From: DASQDN01 sp963825845
GTDB taxonomy: Bacteria; Acidobacteriota; Terriglobia; Bryobacterales; Bryobacteraceae
Assembly (NCBI GenBank): GCA_963825845.1
Contig: CAWGVL010000025.1
Location: forward strand, 1-64,000
Reading direction: 5' to 3'
DNA: 64,000 bases
Below, one piece after another: positions 6,670 to 17,069 of the stretch. Below the pieces are notes generated by a model, which did not search any database, had not been told where the DNA came from, and saw nothing but the letters and a program-made list of their open reading frames with translations. Numbering within the stretch: the stretch's first letter is position 1; the number at the start of each line of letters is the position of its first letter. The position numbers were made by a program, and so were the translations under genes.

Positions 6670-9624
6670 TTAATTGACCCGCAAACCTTTCCCGGGCTCG
6701 GTCCACCCGGGACATCCTGCCGGACGCTGCGTGATGAGTCCTCCCGCGTCCCTACGATCGTTTGCCGTGGTCCCGGCAACGATCCCCGCCGCTCTCGCAC
6801 TTTCAAGAAGCAGCTTCAATCCAGACATGGCCCTGATCTCCGACGGAGTCGCGCCTCTTTGCATCGCCGCCTTCAAAGCTTCGAATGCTTTGTTGCGTTC
6901 CGCCGCCAAAGAAAAACCCTGCGCGGCAGTCAGCAGAATCATCGAGTCAAGCGACCCATGGTCACGGGCACGAGCCAAGTAGGGAATCGCTTCGGCGGCG
7001 CGCCCGCTACGCGCGAGATTCAACCCGCATTGCGCGGCCGCGAGCGGGTAATCCGGCGTACTCTCCAGCGCTTGCTTCGATAACTCGGCCGTGCGGAGAC
7101 CCGCGGCGGCTGCGTTGCTGCTGTCGGGCTGAATGCGATATAACGCCTCGGCAAGATTCGCCCACAGGATGAATGAATCCGGTTCGGTGGCGACGGCTGC
7201 CCTCAGGTTCAGGAGCGCATCCTGAGTACAGCCCTTTTCAAGATAGCCACGGCCGAGCGTCGAGAACGCAAGCGCTGTTCCTCGAAATGCAACGGCTTTC
7301 GCTGACATCTGTACCGCGTCATCGTACCGGCGTTGTTTCAAGTAATCGAACGCAAGATTGTGATAAGCGGTCGCATTGTACGGCGCCAGGCGTACGACTT
7401 CCAACATTGCCGCCTCGGAATCGCGGAGCCGGCCGTGCCTCGAATACATGCTGGCCAGGGCATTGTGTGAAAGCCAACATCGAGGTGTCAGCTTCACGGC
7501 CTGTTGGAGAACGGCTACAGCCTCGTTCACCTGCCCTCGCAATTCGAGGACACTCACGAGGCGCTTCTGAACCGGCTGATCGTACGGCCAGAGTTTCAGG
7601 GCAGCGCGAAATCGCTCGATCGCAGACTCGTGCTGATCGGTCGCGATCTCGAGTTCACCGAGACTTTGCTCAGCGCCTGCAAAGCCGAAGTCACGATCCA
7701 AAGGGATTGCGCGATGGTATGCCTGCCGCGCACGCAGGGCCCATCCCGATTCGTGGGTTCGGTTGAACAGCAGCCGGTAAGCATCTCCAAGGCCGACATG
7801 CGCCGGAGCAAAGTCGAAACTGCGTTCCGGGTCGATGACCTCATTGAAAGCTCTGGCCGCCTGCTCATACGAACCCGCGTTGAGCCACCCCAATCCTGAC
7901 AGATACCAGGCAACTGACTCGGAACTCCGTGGGATTGAGCGCGACCAGGCGTCCCATTCCTTCTGAGGAAATCGCATGCCCAGGGCCCGCGCGATCGCCA
8001 GTAACGTGTCAGGAGCCAGATCGCGCGTTTTCTGCCGGTCATAGAATCTGTCGATGGTCCGCAACACGAGAGGATCTCCGGAACCGCTTGCGGGCCGGCT
8101 TTCCCGCACAATGAGGCTCACGCGTGTACCTTGGGGTGTCGTCTGAATGGAGCCCTCCAGCGCTAATCCGACCCCCTCTGCAAGGCGATCCGTGCGCAGG
8201 TGCACGCAATAACTTTGGGGATCGGGAGCAAGGCGGGCGAAACTTTCGCTGATGTAATTTGCGGCTCCGCGAGCTAGAGCCTGTTCTTCCGGAGTGCCAC
8301 CGACTACCTTGAATGGCAGCACCGCCACGCCGGCGTTGGCCGGCAACTGGCAGAGCAGGGTCGTGCCAGGAAACGCCGCACATGCGCGGCGCAGCACAGG
8401 CGTGCGGACGCCGGGGATCAGCATTGGTACGATCAATGCTGCAAGCGCTGCCGCGACGCTCGAGACGAGCACGGGTCGTTTCCGGAGTTCCGCAGCCGAG
8501 AACAACGACCAGCGTTTGCTTCGCCGCAGAGATCTCCACCGCCGCATCCCGGACCAGCGTCGCCTGCGCAGTGAGAGAATCCTGACTTGCGTGAGAAACT
8601 CGGCCGCAGTTTGAAAACGAGCAGCGCGATCGCGCTCGAGACACCGCGCAATCAGCCTCTCCCAATCGCGACCGATGTCGATGTACGCGCTCAAAGGCTC
8701 GGGTTTCGCAGCAAGTTTTTGCGCGGCAGCCTCAAACATGTTGTCAGCCTCGAAAGGACGATGACCAGAGAGCATCTGGTACATCACTACTCCAAGCGCA
8801 TAAATGTCCGTTTCGGGGCCACTGGCTTCACCAGTCAATTGTTCAGGCGCCATGTATAACGGTGTGCCGAGCAACTGACCGGTGTGCGTGAGAGTCTCGT
8901 CCCGAGTCTCCGTCTTGAACGACTGAGCTAAACCGAAGTCTGTGATGATGGCGCGCTCACCGTCTTCGCCGGCAGTTAATATGATGTTCGCGGGCTTCAG
9001 ATCGCGGTGAATAATTCCGTGATCATGAAGCGCGCAAAGGCCGCTCGCGACCTGTTCGACGATAGCTTTGACTTCCGCGGCGGACATCGGCCCTTGCTCA
9101 ATGCGGTGAGCGAGAGTGACCCCGCGCAAGAGCTTCATCGTGACGAAGTGAACATCTGTGTCACGAATCCGGTCGGAGCCGAAGTCGTATATCTCACACA
9201 CGTTCGGGTGAGATATCTTGCTTGCGAGTTGAATCTCTCTTTGAAAGCGCGCGTGCAATTGTTGAGAGAGTATGTACTGCCAGCGTAGAGTCTTGATTGC
9301 GACTGACTCACCCCGTTCGGCGTCCTGCGCTTCGTACACCTCACCCATACCGCCTATACCGATCAGACGGACTATACGGAAGCGGCCGGCGACGATGTCA
9401 CCTTCGTTGAGCGTTGAAGGAGTGTCGGCGCCGCCAAACAGAAACGAACCTAGGGAACTCTTCAGAATCCCGTCCTGTTCAGAAAACGACGAGAGAAGTT
9501 TCTCTACTTCGGCACGCAGTTCGCCGTCGTCGCAAACACGCAGGAGGAATTCGCTTCGTTCAGGCTCCGTTAATTCGACAGCATCGGAGAAGATCTCCTT
9601 AATTCTTCTCTGACGGGAATCCAT
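6670..9624 (-). CDS. Membrane Ser/Thr protein kinase with TolB-like and TPR repeat region
   Basis: A 984-residue PknB-type sensor kinase. Residues 1-65 are the acidobacterial leader seen before such kinases. The kinase domain runs about 80-350 with G-loop IGIGGMGEV (88-96), Lys111, HRDLKPAN (206-213), DFG (229-231) and APE (259-261). One membrane helix lies around 386-405. Outside it come a TolB/FlgO-like AVLPF segment (about 434-520) and at least six TPR-like repeats to the C-terminus, a likely protein-binding surface. The gene overlaps the upstream ECF sigma gene by 26 bases. Kinase plus sigma factor on one transcript implies that phosphorylation controls expression of this cluster (inference). 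Confidence 0.9.
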   Translation of the reverse strand: MDSRQRRIKEIFSDAVELTEPERSEFLLRVCDDGELRAEVEKLLSSFSEQDGILKSSLGSFLFGGADTPSTLNEGDIVAGRFRIVRLIGIGGMGEVYEAQDAERGESVAIKTLRWQYILSQQLHARFQREIQLASKISHPNVCEIYDFGSDRIRDTDVHFVTMKLLRGVTLAHRIEQGPMSAAEVKAIVEQVASGLCALHDHGIIHRDLKPANIILTAGEDGERAIITDFGLAQSFKTETRDETLTHTGQLLGTPLYMAPEQLTGEASGPETDIYALGVVMYQMLSGHRPFEADNMFEAAAQKLAAKPEPLSAYIDIGRDWERLIARCLERDRAARFQTAAEFLTQVRILSLRRRRWSGMRRWRSLRRSKRWSLFSAAELRKRPVLVSSVAAALAALIVPMLIPGVRTPVLRRACAAFPGTTLLCQLPANAGVAVLPFKVVGGTPEEQALARGAANYISESFARLAPDPQSYCVHLRTDRLAEGVGLALEGSIQTTPQGTRVSLIVRESRPASGSGDPLVLRTIDRFYDRQKTRDLAPDTLLAIARALGMRFPQKEWDAWSRSIPRSSESVAWYLSGLGWLNAGSYEQAARAFNEVIDPERSFDFAPAHVGLGDAYRLLFNRTHESGWALRARQAYHRAIPLDRDFGFAGAEQSLGELEIATDQHESAIERFRAALKLWPYDQPVQKRLVSVLELRGQVNEAVAVLQQAVKLTPRCWLSHNALASMYSRHGRLRDSEAAMLEVVRLAPYNATAYHNLAFDYLKQRRYDDAVQMSAKAVAFRGTALAFSTLGRGYLEKGCTQDALLNLRAAVATEPDSFILWANLAEALYRIQPDSSNAAAAGLRTAELSKQALESTPDYPLAAAQCGLNLARSGRAAEAIPYLARARDHGSLDSMILLTAAQGFSLAAERNKAFEALKAAMQRGATPSEIRAMSGLKLLLESARAAGIVAGTTANDRRDAGGLITQRPAGCPGWTEPGKGLRVN

Positions 9625-10183
9625 GAAACTTCGAATTCAATTCCGCTCGCAGCCATGCGCGGCTGTAATCCCAGTCTCGCTTGACGGTTCTCGGGGCCAC
9701 GTGAAGCACCTTCGCCACGTCATCGATCGTCAACCCGCCAAAGAATCGTAAGACTACGACTCGTCCGCATCTCGGATCGATACGTTCGAGCCGGCAAAGA
9801 GCATCGTCGATGGCGAGGATTTCATCCAGGCGATCCTCGGAGACAACCAGCGCCTCATGCAGCGGAACAGGATGCAGACCTCCTCCGCACTTTGCAGCGA
9901 TCCGATGACGTGCATAATCGGTAAGAATGTTGCGCATGATCTGCGCAGCCGTGGCAAAGAAATGAACACGGTCCTGCCAGTCAGTTCGCAAGCGTCCCGC
10001 TAATTTAAGATATGCTTCATTTACGAGCGCCGTTGTTTGCAGTGTGTGGCCCTGCCGCTCACCACGCAAATAGCGGGATGCGATTGCACGCAACTCACGG
10101 TAAACCAGGTCGATTAAGCGTGATTCCGCGTCCTTATCTCCCGCACGCACATCGACCAGAAGTTGTGTGATGTCGTTACTCAT
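9599..10183 (-). CDS. ECF-type RNA polymerase sigma factor (Sigma70_ECF/SigF-like)
   Basis: A 194-residue sigma factor of the TIGR02999/Sigma70_ECF group common in acidobacteria and planctomycetes. Region 2 contains ELRAIASRYLRGER, TALVNEAYLKL and DRVHFFATAAQIMRNILTDYAR. Region 4 contains RCGRVVVLRFFGGLTIDDVAKVLHVAPRTVKRDWDYSRAWL, the -35-binding helix-turn-helix. No anti-sigma gene is adjacent. Members of this group usually sit beside Ser/Thr kinases, as here, and the kinase gene overlaps its end by 26 bases. It heads a four-gene minus-strand unit ending in the DyP peroxidase. The 194-base gap upstream presumably holds the promoter, but I cannot pick one. Confidence 0.92.
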   Translation of the reverse strand: MSNDITQLLVDVRAGDKDAESRLIDLVYRELRAIASRYLRGERQGHTLQTTALVNEAYLKLAGRLRTDWQDRVHFFATAAQIMRNILTDYARHRIAAKCGGGLHPVPLHEALVVSEDRLDEILAIDDALCRLERIDPRCGRVVVLRFFGGLTIDDVAKVLHVAPRTVKRDWDYSRAWLRAELNSKFHGFPSEKN

Positions 10184-10377
10184 TAGTCACACCCACAGGC
10201 TGCAGCCAGATTGTCCTGTGTGATAGAGCATACCAGAACGCTTTGCTATTAGGGTAAGAATTCTAACGATGCAGCACGAGATAATGAAGGCAGCTTCTTG
10301 CCAGCTCACCCAAGCCCAATGGATAAAAGGCGGCGCCGGACGGCACTTCCGTTACCCCAGCGCCACAGGATCGTGAC

Positions 10378-11592
10378 ATGAATGACTTCCGTAGTAATGG
10401 GACGACCAGACGACAAGTACTCCAGTCAGTACCATTCGCGCCTTTGGCCCTGTCTCGGATGGAAGCTGCCGATACGCGGCGCACAGTCATCGAGTCTCTC
10501 GAAATCTTCCGAGTCAAAGTGAACCAGCGCGGAGACTGGGTACTTGTGAGAGTACGTACAAACAACGGACTCACAGGTGTCGGAGACGCGTCTCACGGCG
10601 GAACCGATGCTTCCAAGCTCGAACTGATTCCTAAGTTCTTCCAACTCATCAAAGGACGGAGCGTTGCAGATATCGAATGGCTGCGTACGCAATCCGAGCC
10701 TGCCGTTCTGCAAGGTGGAACGTCGGCGGCTGTCGCGATGAGCAGCCTGGAGCAATGTCTTTGGGATCTGCAAGGAAAAATCCTATCTATCCCCGCATAT
10801 GATCTGTTCGGTGGCCGCCTTCGTGAGTCGGTACGTAACTACGCCAACATCAATCGTTCTACCGCCGAGCGAACTCCCGAAGGATTTGCCCGGCAGGCCG
10901 ATGCTGCTATCAAGGCCGGATTCGATGCAATCAAGCTTGCCCCTTTCGATGACATGCCGAACGATCTCTCGAACGCAGTTCGGATCGAGGAGTTCACAAA
11001 ACTGGGAATCGCTCGCGCGGCAGCTGTGCGAGCGGCAATTGGCCCACAGACGGACTTGCTGATCGATGTACATAGCCACCTGGACCTGGAACGCGGGCTC
11101 GAACTGGCGAAGAGGATGGAATCATTGAATCTCTTCTGGCTTGAAGAAGTGGTCCCTGCCAAGCCAGTTGAGAATCTGGCGAAAATCAATGCCGCCGCAA
11201 AGATGCCGACAGCCGGTGGAGAAAGCATCTACGGCTGTCGTGGTTTCCTGCCTTACATCGCGGCAAGAGCGGTAGACATCACGATGCCCGATGTGAAGTA
11301 CTGCGGCGGCATGTTGGAGCTAAAGAAAATCGCCGCGATATCGGAAGCAGCGGGATTCCCTGTCGCGCCGCATGGCCCCGCGAGTCCGGTGGGTAATATA
11401 GCCGCTGCTCACGTATGTCTGACGGTACCGAATTTCCACATACTCGAATTCTCGTACGGCGAAGTTCCCTGGAGGTCCGAGATCGTACAACCGCCGGAAC
11501 AGATTGTGAAGGGAATTCTAACGCCCTCATCAAAGCCCGGGTTAGGCATCACCTTGAATGACACTCTGATGCAGAAATATCGGGCAGACTAA
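10378..11592 (+). CDS. Exported enolase-superfamily (mandelate racemase/sugar acid dehydratase) protein
   Basis: A 404-residue member of the mandelate racemase/D-galactonate dehydratase subgroup. It begins with a twin-arginine signal, TTRRQVLQSVPFAPLALS (9-26). Metal and catalytic residues: Asp230-x-His232 (LLIDVHSH), Glu256 (WLEE), Glu282 (GGES), Asp305 and His332 (APHGPASPVG). This DxH/E/E/H pattern fits acid-sugar dehydratases better than muconate cycloisomerase, with Lys186 in AIKLAPFD. It is likely to dehydrate a hexonate or similar acid sugar after Tat export; the substrate is not determinable. It reads away from the sigma factor cluster and ends against a convergent BON gene with a shared hairpin. 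Confidence 0.85.
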   Translation: MNDFRSNGTTRRQVLQSVPFAPLALSRMEAADTRRTVIESLEIFRVKVNQRGDWVLVRVRTNNGLTGVGDASHGGTDASKLELIPKFFQLIKGRSVADIEWLRTQSEPAVLQGGTSAAVAMSSLEQCLWDLQGKILSIPAYDLFGGRLRESVRNYANINRSTAERTPEGFARQADAAIKAGFDAIKLAPFDDMPNDLSNAVRIEEFTKLGIARAAAVRAAIGPQTDLLIDVHSHLDLERGLELAKRMESLNLFWLEEVVPAKPVENLAKINAAAKMPTAGGESIYGCRGFLPYIAARAVDITMPDVKYCGGMLELKKIAAISEAAGFPVAPHGPASPVGNIAAAHVCLTVPNFHILEFSYGEVPWRSEIVQPPEQIVKGILTPSSKPGLGITLNDTLMQKYRAD

Positions 11593-11627
11593 TCTGAACG
11601 TCGTACAAGGAATAAGAGCAGGTCTCA

Positions 11628-11667
11628 GAAAACAAAAAAGGCGGCCCGCGCATGAGAGCGAGCCGCC
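11628..11667 (-). terminator. Rho-independent terminator for the enolase/BON convergent pair
   Basis: GGCGGC at 11640-11645 pairs with GCCGCC at 11662-11667, with inner CGC/GCG pairing and an 8-base loop. On the minus strand the hairpin is followed by TTTTTTGTTTT, a good terminator for the BON gene. The plus strand lacks the T run, so enolase termination is weaker. Confidence 0.75.
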
Positions 11668-11696
11668 ATCTTCCTGGGAGAGAAGACTGAGGGAAG

Positions 11697-12254
11697 TTAG
11701 CTGCCTTTTTCGACTTTCAGGCCGTTGTTGACCGAGAACACGCCCGACACACCATTGGCGCGCAGAGCCGCCATGTCGCGGTCCGTCTCATTGGCTACAA
11801 CACCCGCCAGTGTCACGTTGCCGTTTTTCACGATGATGTGGATCGGCGGCACAGGCCCCCAGTTGTAGCGGGACAGCGGGCCGAAACCATAGATCGATCG
11901 ATAGGTTGCAAGCCGTATCTGGTTATCAAACGGCGATAGCGGCAGAACTTCGATATTGTTTACGACTTTGGTGATGCCCTCAATACGGCTAACGACACGC
12001 TCGGCATCCGACTTCAGTGTCGGACGCGTGACCTGGCCGGAGAGGACCACCTCATCGCCATTTACCTGAAATTCAAGATTGTCAAAGACGCTGAACCAGG
12101 GCAGCATGACCAATTCATGCCGGACGTCTTTCTCGGCGCCGGTGAGTCCGTCCTTCTTCTGGGCGGTACTTACAGCGCCTTGCGCGAAAGGCGCGAGCAT
12201 CAACGCTCCAGCGACTGTCAGTGTCAGATTTCGTAGAGCTTTTCTCATTTTCAT
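11697..12254 (-). CDS. Secreted double BON-domain protein
   Basis: A 185-residue OsmY-like protein with a signal peptide (RKALRNLTLTVAGALMLAPFAQGA) and two BON domains. The first is around 43-105 (DNLEFQVNGDEVVLSGQV, then RVVSRIEGITKVVNNIEV). The second is around 115-182 (IHIIVKNGNVTLAGVVANE, then VSGVFSVNNGLKV). BON domains bind membranes or lipids in the periplasm and often help maintain envelope integrity under stress. It is monocistronic, divergent from the reductase gene with a 179-base gap, and ends at the strong hairpin described separately. Confidence 0.87.
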   Translation of the reverse strand: MKMRKALRNLTLTVAGALMLAPFAQGAVSTAQKKDGLTGAEKDVRHELVMLPWFSVFDNLEFQVNGDEVVLSGQVTRPTLKSDAERVVSRIEGITKVVNNIEVLPLSPFDNQIRLATYRSIYGFGPLSRYNWGPVPPIHIIVKNGNVTLAGVVANETDRDMAALRANGVSGVFSVNNGLKVEKGS

Positions 12255-12433
12255 CCTCGTTGCTACACCCTCTTAGATGGACCGAAGTGCCCGCGGTTCC
12301 AGGGGTTTACGAACTTTTACAGAATGTATACAAGGGTGATTTAGAGTGCATCTTTTTTCGAGTTTGCGCATCGGCATGCAAGGCCGCCTTCAAAAGGCGT
12401 TTGCAGGAGCTGTCTTTCGGTTACCTTGGTGGA

Positions 12434-13441
12434 GTGAGAGTCGCAGAGATTAGCACATTTGGCCTCGACCAGCTTGCCTGGGTCGAGAGGCCCGTTCCCA
12501 AGGCCGGCCCTGGAGAGATCCTCGTAAGGATGCAGGCGTTCTCGCTGAACTATCGGGATCTGCGAGTGGTCCAGGGAGTGTACAACCCCAAGATGAAACT
12601 GCCGACGGTACCGCTTTCTGACGGGGCCGGCGAAGTCGCTGAGATTGGAGCGGGCGTAACTCACTTCAAGACAGGCGATCGCGTAGCCGGTATTTTCATG
12701 CAGGGGTGGATCGAAGGCGGAATCGACGACACGAAGTGGCGAACCGCGCTCGGCGGTGCGATAGACGGTGTCGCGGCGGAATATCGTATCTTTCCGGAGC
12801 ACGGCTTGGTCGCGATCCCGGACTACCTTTCCTATGAAGAAGCGGCCGCCCTACCCTGCGCCGCTGTCACTGCCTGGAATGCGCTGCATGAAACGGGATC
12901 ATTGAAACCCGGGGAGCAGGTACTGCTTCTTGGCACAGGGGGAGTGAGCCTCTTTGCGCTTCAGTTTGCGATGCTCGCCGGAGCCCAGGTGTTGATTACG
13001 TCGAGCAGCGACCAGAAGATCGCGAAAGCAACCGAACTGGGCGCCCATCAAGGCGTCAACTACAAAGCCACACCCGACTGGGACAAGCGAATCAAAGAAC
13101 TCACAGCAGGTCGCGGTGTGGACCACGTGGTGGAGGTCGGCGGCGCCGGAACGCTCGCACGCTCGATGCGCGCCGTGCGGACCGGGGGAACCATCAGCCT
13201 GATCGGAGTGCTGGCTGAAGGTTCGGAGGTCAATCCGACACCGATTCTGATGCGCTATATCCGCGTGCAGGGCATCTACGTCGGATCGCGAATCATGTTC
13301 GAAAACATGCTTCGAGCGATGAGCATTTCCCAGATGCGCCCGGTAATCGATCGCGTGTTTCCGTTCGATGAGCTTCGCGAGAGCCTCCGCTACATGGAGG
13401 AGGCCCGGCACTTTGGCAAGATCTGCCTGCGGGTCCGCTAA
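12434..13441 (+). CDS. Medium-chain NAD(P)-dependent alcohol dehydrogenase/quinone reductase family
   Basis: About 335 residues of the zinc-type MDR superfamily. It has the GroES-like N-terminal domain (LVRMQAFSLNYRDLRVVQGVY, DGAGEVAEIGAGVTHFKTGDRV), the Rossmann motif LLLGTGGVSLFALQFA, and C-terminal GKICLRVR. The catalytic zinc Cys/His set of classic alcohol dehydrogenases is not evident (NYRDL where Cys would stand), so it is probably zinc-free, closer to quinone oxidoreductase or enoyl reductase. I chose GTG at 12434 (VRVAEISTFG) after GGTGGA because upstream sequence in this frame is not family-like. Substrate unknown. Confidence 0.85.
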   Translation: MRVAEISTFGLDQLAWVERPVPKAGPGEILVRMQAFSLNYRDLRVVQGVYNPKMKLPTVPLSDGAGEVAEIGAGVTHFKTGDRVAGIFMQGWIEGGIDDTKWRTALGGAIDGVAAEYRIFPEHGLVAIPDYLSYEEAAALPCAAVTAWNALHETGSLKPGEQVLLLGTGGVSLFALQFAMLAGAQVLITSSSDQKIAKATELGAHQGVNYKATPDWDKRIKELTAGRGVDHVVEVGGAGTLARSMRAVRTGGTISLIGVLAEGSEVNPTPILMRYIRVQGIYVGSRIMFENMLRAMSISQMRPVIDRVFPFDELRESLRYMEEARHFGKICLRVR

Positions 13442-13498
13442 CCTTCTCGTCTGATTGGTCGTCGTTACAGCCAAGCTTGCTTCAATCTTCGAGGTGTA

Positions 13499-16400
13499 TT
13501 GTCATTGATAAACTATTGTGTGCCCCGAAACGTTATTTTGACGTTTATCCTGTGTGTGACGGGCGTGGCCCAAATCCTATCGAACCTCTCGGGTCGCGTT
13601 CAGGATTCTACGGGCGCTGTCCTGTCGGGTGTGAGAGTCATCGTCAGGAACTCGGATACCGGATTGACTCGCGAGGTTCATACCGGAAATGACGGCACAT
13701 TCAGAGTGTCCGCTCTGCCGGTGGGACGCTATGAAGTCCGCGCCGAGCTGCAGCGTTTCCGCCCATCGGTACAGCGCGACGTTTTTCTCGCTGTCGGCGA
13801 AACACGGAACCTCGATTTGACCCTCGGAGTGGGCTCCGTTGATCAGGAAGTGACGGTCGTCGCGACCGCGCCAACGGTTAATACGACGACCTCCGAGCTT
13901 AGCTATCTTGTCGAAGATGCGGTCATCCGCGAGCTCCCATTGAACGGGCGCAACTATACCGACTTAGCTCTGCTGCAGCCAGGAGTGATCGCCTATCCGC
14001 ACCGCGATGGCGGGTCCGTTGTCGCGCACGGGCTCGGTATGAGCATCAACGGACAGGATCCACGGTCGAACGTATATCTGCTCGACGGCACCCCGCTCAA
14101 CGACTTCACGAACGGACCGGCGGGATCGGCGGCAGGCACTGCGCTCGGCATGGAAACGGTCCGCGAGTTTCGCGTCGAGACGAACGCATACAGCGCCGAG
14201 TTCGGCCGAAACTCCGGCGGACAGATCAATGCTTTGACGAAGTCAGGCACCAACGATCTGCACGGCAGCGCGTACTGGTTTCACCGCAACGACAACTTCG
14301 ATGCCCGCAATTTCTTTGACCCGCAAACGATCCCGGAGTTCAAGCGAAACCAGTACGGCGCCACGACAGGCGGCCGGATTAAGCGCGATCGGTCTTTCTT
14401 CTTCATTGGATACGAGGGCTTGCGGGAGAACCTGGGTCGCACCATTAGTTCTGAAGTACCGGACTTGGACGCCCGGCGTGGCGTGATCGGTGGAGTCACG
14501 TATCCGATTCACCCGGACGTTCAGCCGTTTCTGAACGAATATCCTCTGCCAAACGGTCCCGCCCGCGGCAACGGGATCGCTCTGTACACGTTCGGCTTCA
14601 ACCAGAAGCTCACGCAGGATTTCGGACAAGCCCGCTTCGACCAGATCCTGAACGATCGGAATCACATGTTCGTGCGGTACACATACGACGGCGCGGACCA
14701 ACGGCTGCCGACGGATTACCCGCAGTTTCCACGCGACTTTCTGTCGAGGAATCAGTTCGTCACCGCGGATTTTCAGCAGTTGGTATCCGAACGGACGTTG
14801 AATCATGTACGGTTGGGGTTCAGCCGGACTCGTGTCGGACAGGACGTGGAGGCGAACACTTCCCAGCCTCTGACACCTTTCGTTCCCGGACGCGGCTTGA
14901 TCGGAAATATCGATGTCGGCGGGCTGCTGCGTTTCGGTCCGCAGGGGTCTGTAAACCTGCGGCTGGTGCAGAATGTGTACGGCATCGAGGACGGGCTGGT
15001 TCTGGAGCGGGGGAAGCATTCGATTAAGACCGGCGATTCTGGTCGAGCGCTATCAGGACAACATGGTGAACCCGACGTTCTCACTCGGTCAGTTCACGTT
15101 CAACGATCTTCCGAGCTTCCTTCAGAACCGGCCGGCGAGGTTCATCGGACTCACACCCAACGGCGCGCTGGATCGTTATTGGCGATTCACTTTGTTTGCG
15201 GCGTACCTGCAGGATGACTTCAAGATTCATCCACGGCTCACGGTGAATGCGGGGCTCCGCTACGAGTTCACCACTATGCCGGTGGATATCTATGGCCGCG
15301 ATTCCACGATGTTGAATCTATCCGACCCGGCCCCGGTGACGGGACAGCTTTATCAGAATCCAACCTACAAGAACATCTCGCCGCGCGTGGGCATTGCGTG
15401 GGACGTATTCGGGACGGGAAAGACAGCCATTCGCGGCGGCTACGGATTGTTCTTCAACACCAATAATCAGCAGAACCTCATCGTGACGGTCACGAATCCT
15501 CCGGCCACACCGCGCGCGACCATCACCAACCCGACCTTCCCGGTTGCGCCGTTTGAGCGAGGCGTGGCGAACAACATCCGGCCGGTTCAATGGGACTTGG
15601 AGAATCCGCGGGTCCACGTGTACAACTTCAACGTTCAGCAGGCGCTGCCATCGAATATCGTGCTGACGGTCGGGTACGCGGGGTCACGTGGACGGCACTT
15701 GTTGAGGAGCGCGGACGTGAACACGGTTCAACCGGACAGGCTCGCGGATGGGACGTTGTTCTTCCCCGCCGGCCGGCCAAGAAAGAACCCGAACTTTTCG
15801 ACCATTGAGTTGAAGAGCAGCGATGGGGATTCCTGGTACAACGCGGGCATCCTGGAGGTTCGGAAGAGATGGGCTTCCGGTGTGAGTTTTCAGACTTCCT
15901 ATACGTTCTCGCGCAATATAGACACCACGCAGGCCTCGACGTTTTTTTCCGACGGGACGAATGGGACCACAACCGCATTCCCGGAGTTCGAGGGCTTCAG
16001 CTACAACAAGGGACTCGCGGACTATCACGCCAAACACAACTGGGTGACGAATTTCACCTGGGAGTTGCCGTTCGGCAGGAGTTTGCAGGGGGTTCCCGCC
16101 CTGTTCGGCCGCGGCTGGGAACTTGCCGGAATCGCGCAAATGCGGAGTGGGAATCCACTGACCGTTTTCGTGAGGGCCAACCGATCGCGGTCGCAGTGGG
16201 CGCCCTCCCTCGGTCCCGGCATCGGCAATGATCGGGCGAGTATGGCGACGGGCCGGACGTATGAGAGCGCGATTCTGGGCAGACCGGAGACGTGGTTCGA
16301 TCCGACGGCCTTCGCGCTGCAACCCGCGGGTACGTTGGGCGCCAGTGGACGTGGAGCTTTCATCGGCCCCAATCTCCGGACGGTGGATCTCTCGCTGATG

Positions 16401-16607
16401 AAGAATTTCCGGATTGCCGAACGCGCGAACATTCAGTTCCGAGCTGAGGCGTTCAACCTGCTGAATCGGGCTAATTTCGGTGTACCCAACCTGATTGCGT
16501 ACACCGGCACGTCGGACAACGAAACGCCCCTCTCCACGTTCGGGCGCATCCGTTCTACAGTTACATCATCGCGGCAGATACAACTCGGTTTGCGTATATC
16601 CTTTTAG
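13499..16607 (+). CDS. Oar-like TonB-dependent outer-membrane receptor (one frameshift)
   Basis: A protein of about 1,035 residues. After a signal peptide it has a carboxypeptidase-regulatory-like beta domain (LSGRVQDSTGAVLSGVRVIVRN), a TonB plug with RELPLNGRNYTDLALLQPG and GQINALTKSGTNDLHGSAYW, and then a long beta-barrel ending in the aromatic ILGLRISF-type terminus (LGLRISF). This architecture is greatly expanded in Solibacter relatives and takes up large oligomeric substrates. Start is TTG 13499 after GAGGTG. A frameshift near 15030-15045 splits it: HSIKTG continues as ILVERYQDN in the next frame. Intact before and after, so sequencing error is likely. Confidence 0.88.
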
Positions 16608-16610
16608 ACG

Positions 16611-17057
16611 ATGACTTGGATCTTCTTTGCTCTCGGCGCTGCTCTCTCCTGGGGAATGTATGGACCCATACTGCATAAGGGTCAAGTTCAGCTCGGGAAT
16701 CCGCTGCGCGCTCTGCTTTGTGTCGGAGTCGCGTATTTCCTGGTAGGTGTCCTGGTTCCGGCGATTGCCCTCGGCTCGCAGGGGGAACTGAAAGGCTTCA
16801 ACAGCGGAGGTGTGACAGCTGCAACCCTGGGCGGCGCTTTGGGCGCCCTCGGCGCGGTGTGTATCATCTGGGCGTTCCGGACGGGCGGCACACCTACCTA
16901 TGTCATGCCGCTGGTATTCGGACTCGCTCCGGTGATAAACGTCCTCTACTCGATGGCAACCCACCCGCCCAAAACCGAGCCGAATCCGCTGCTTTACCTC
17001 GGATTCCTGTTCGCCTCCATCGGGGCCGGCCTGGTGCTGTACTTCAAGCCGCAGTGA
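16611..17057 (+). CDS. Small DMT/EamA-like integral membrane protein
   Basis: A 148-residue, very hydrophobic protein with about five predicted helices (residues 2-20, 35-55, 66-86, 95-115, 125-145). It looks like half of a drug/metabolite transporter-type unit: FFALGAALSWGMYGPILH near the start and ALGAVCIIWAFRTGG and PLVFGLAPVINVLYS later. Such half-size DMT proteins work as dimers or as regulatory membrane proteins; the cargo is unknown. It begins 3 bases after the TonB receptor stop, so it is co-transcribed and may act with that uptake system (inference). Confidence 0.72.
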   Translation: MTWIFFALGAALSWGMYGPILHKGQVQLGNPLRALLCVGVAYFLVGVLVPAIALGSQGELKGFNSGGVTAATLGGALGALGAVCIIWAFRTGGTPTYVMPLVFGLAPVINVLYSMATHPPKTEPNPLLYLGFLFASIGAGLVLYFKPQ

Positions 17058-17069
17058 GAGCTGGGGCGT

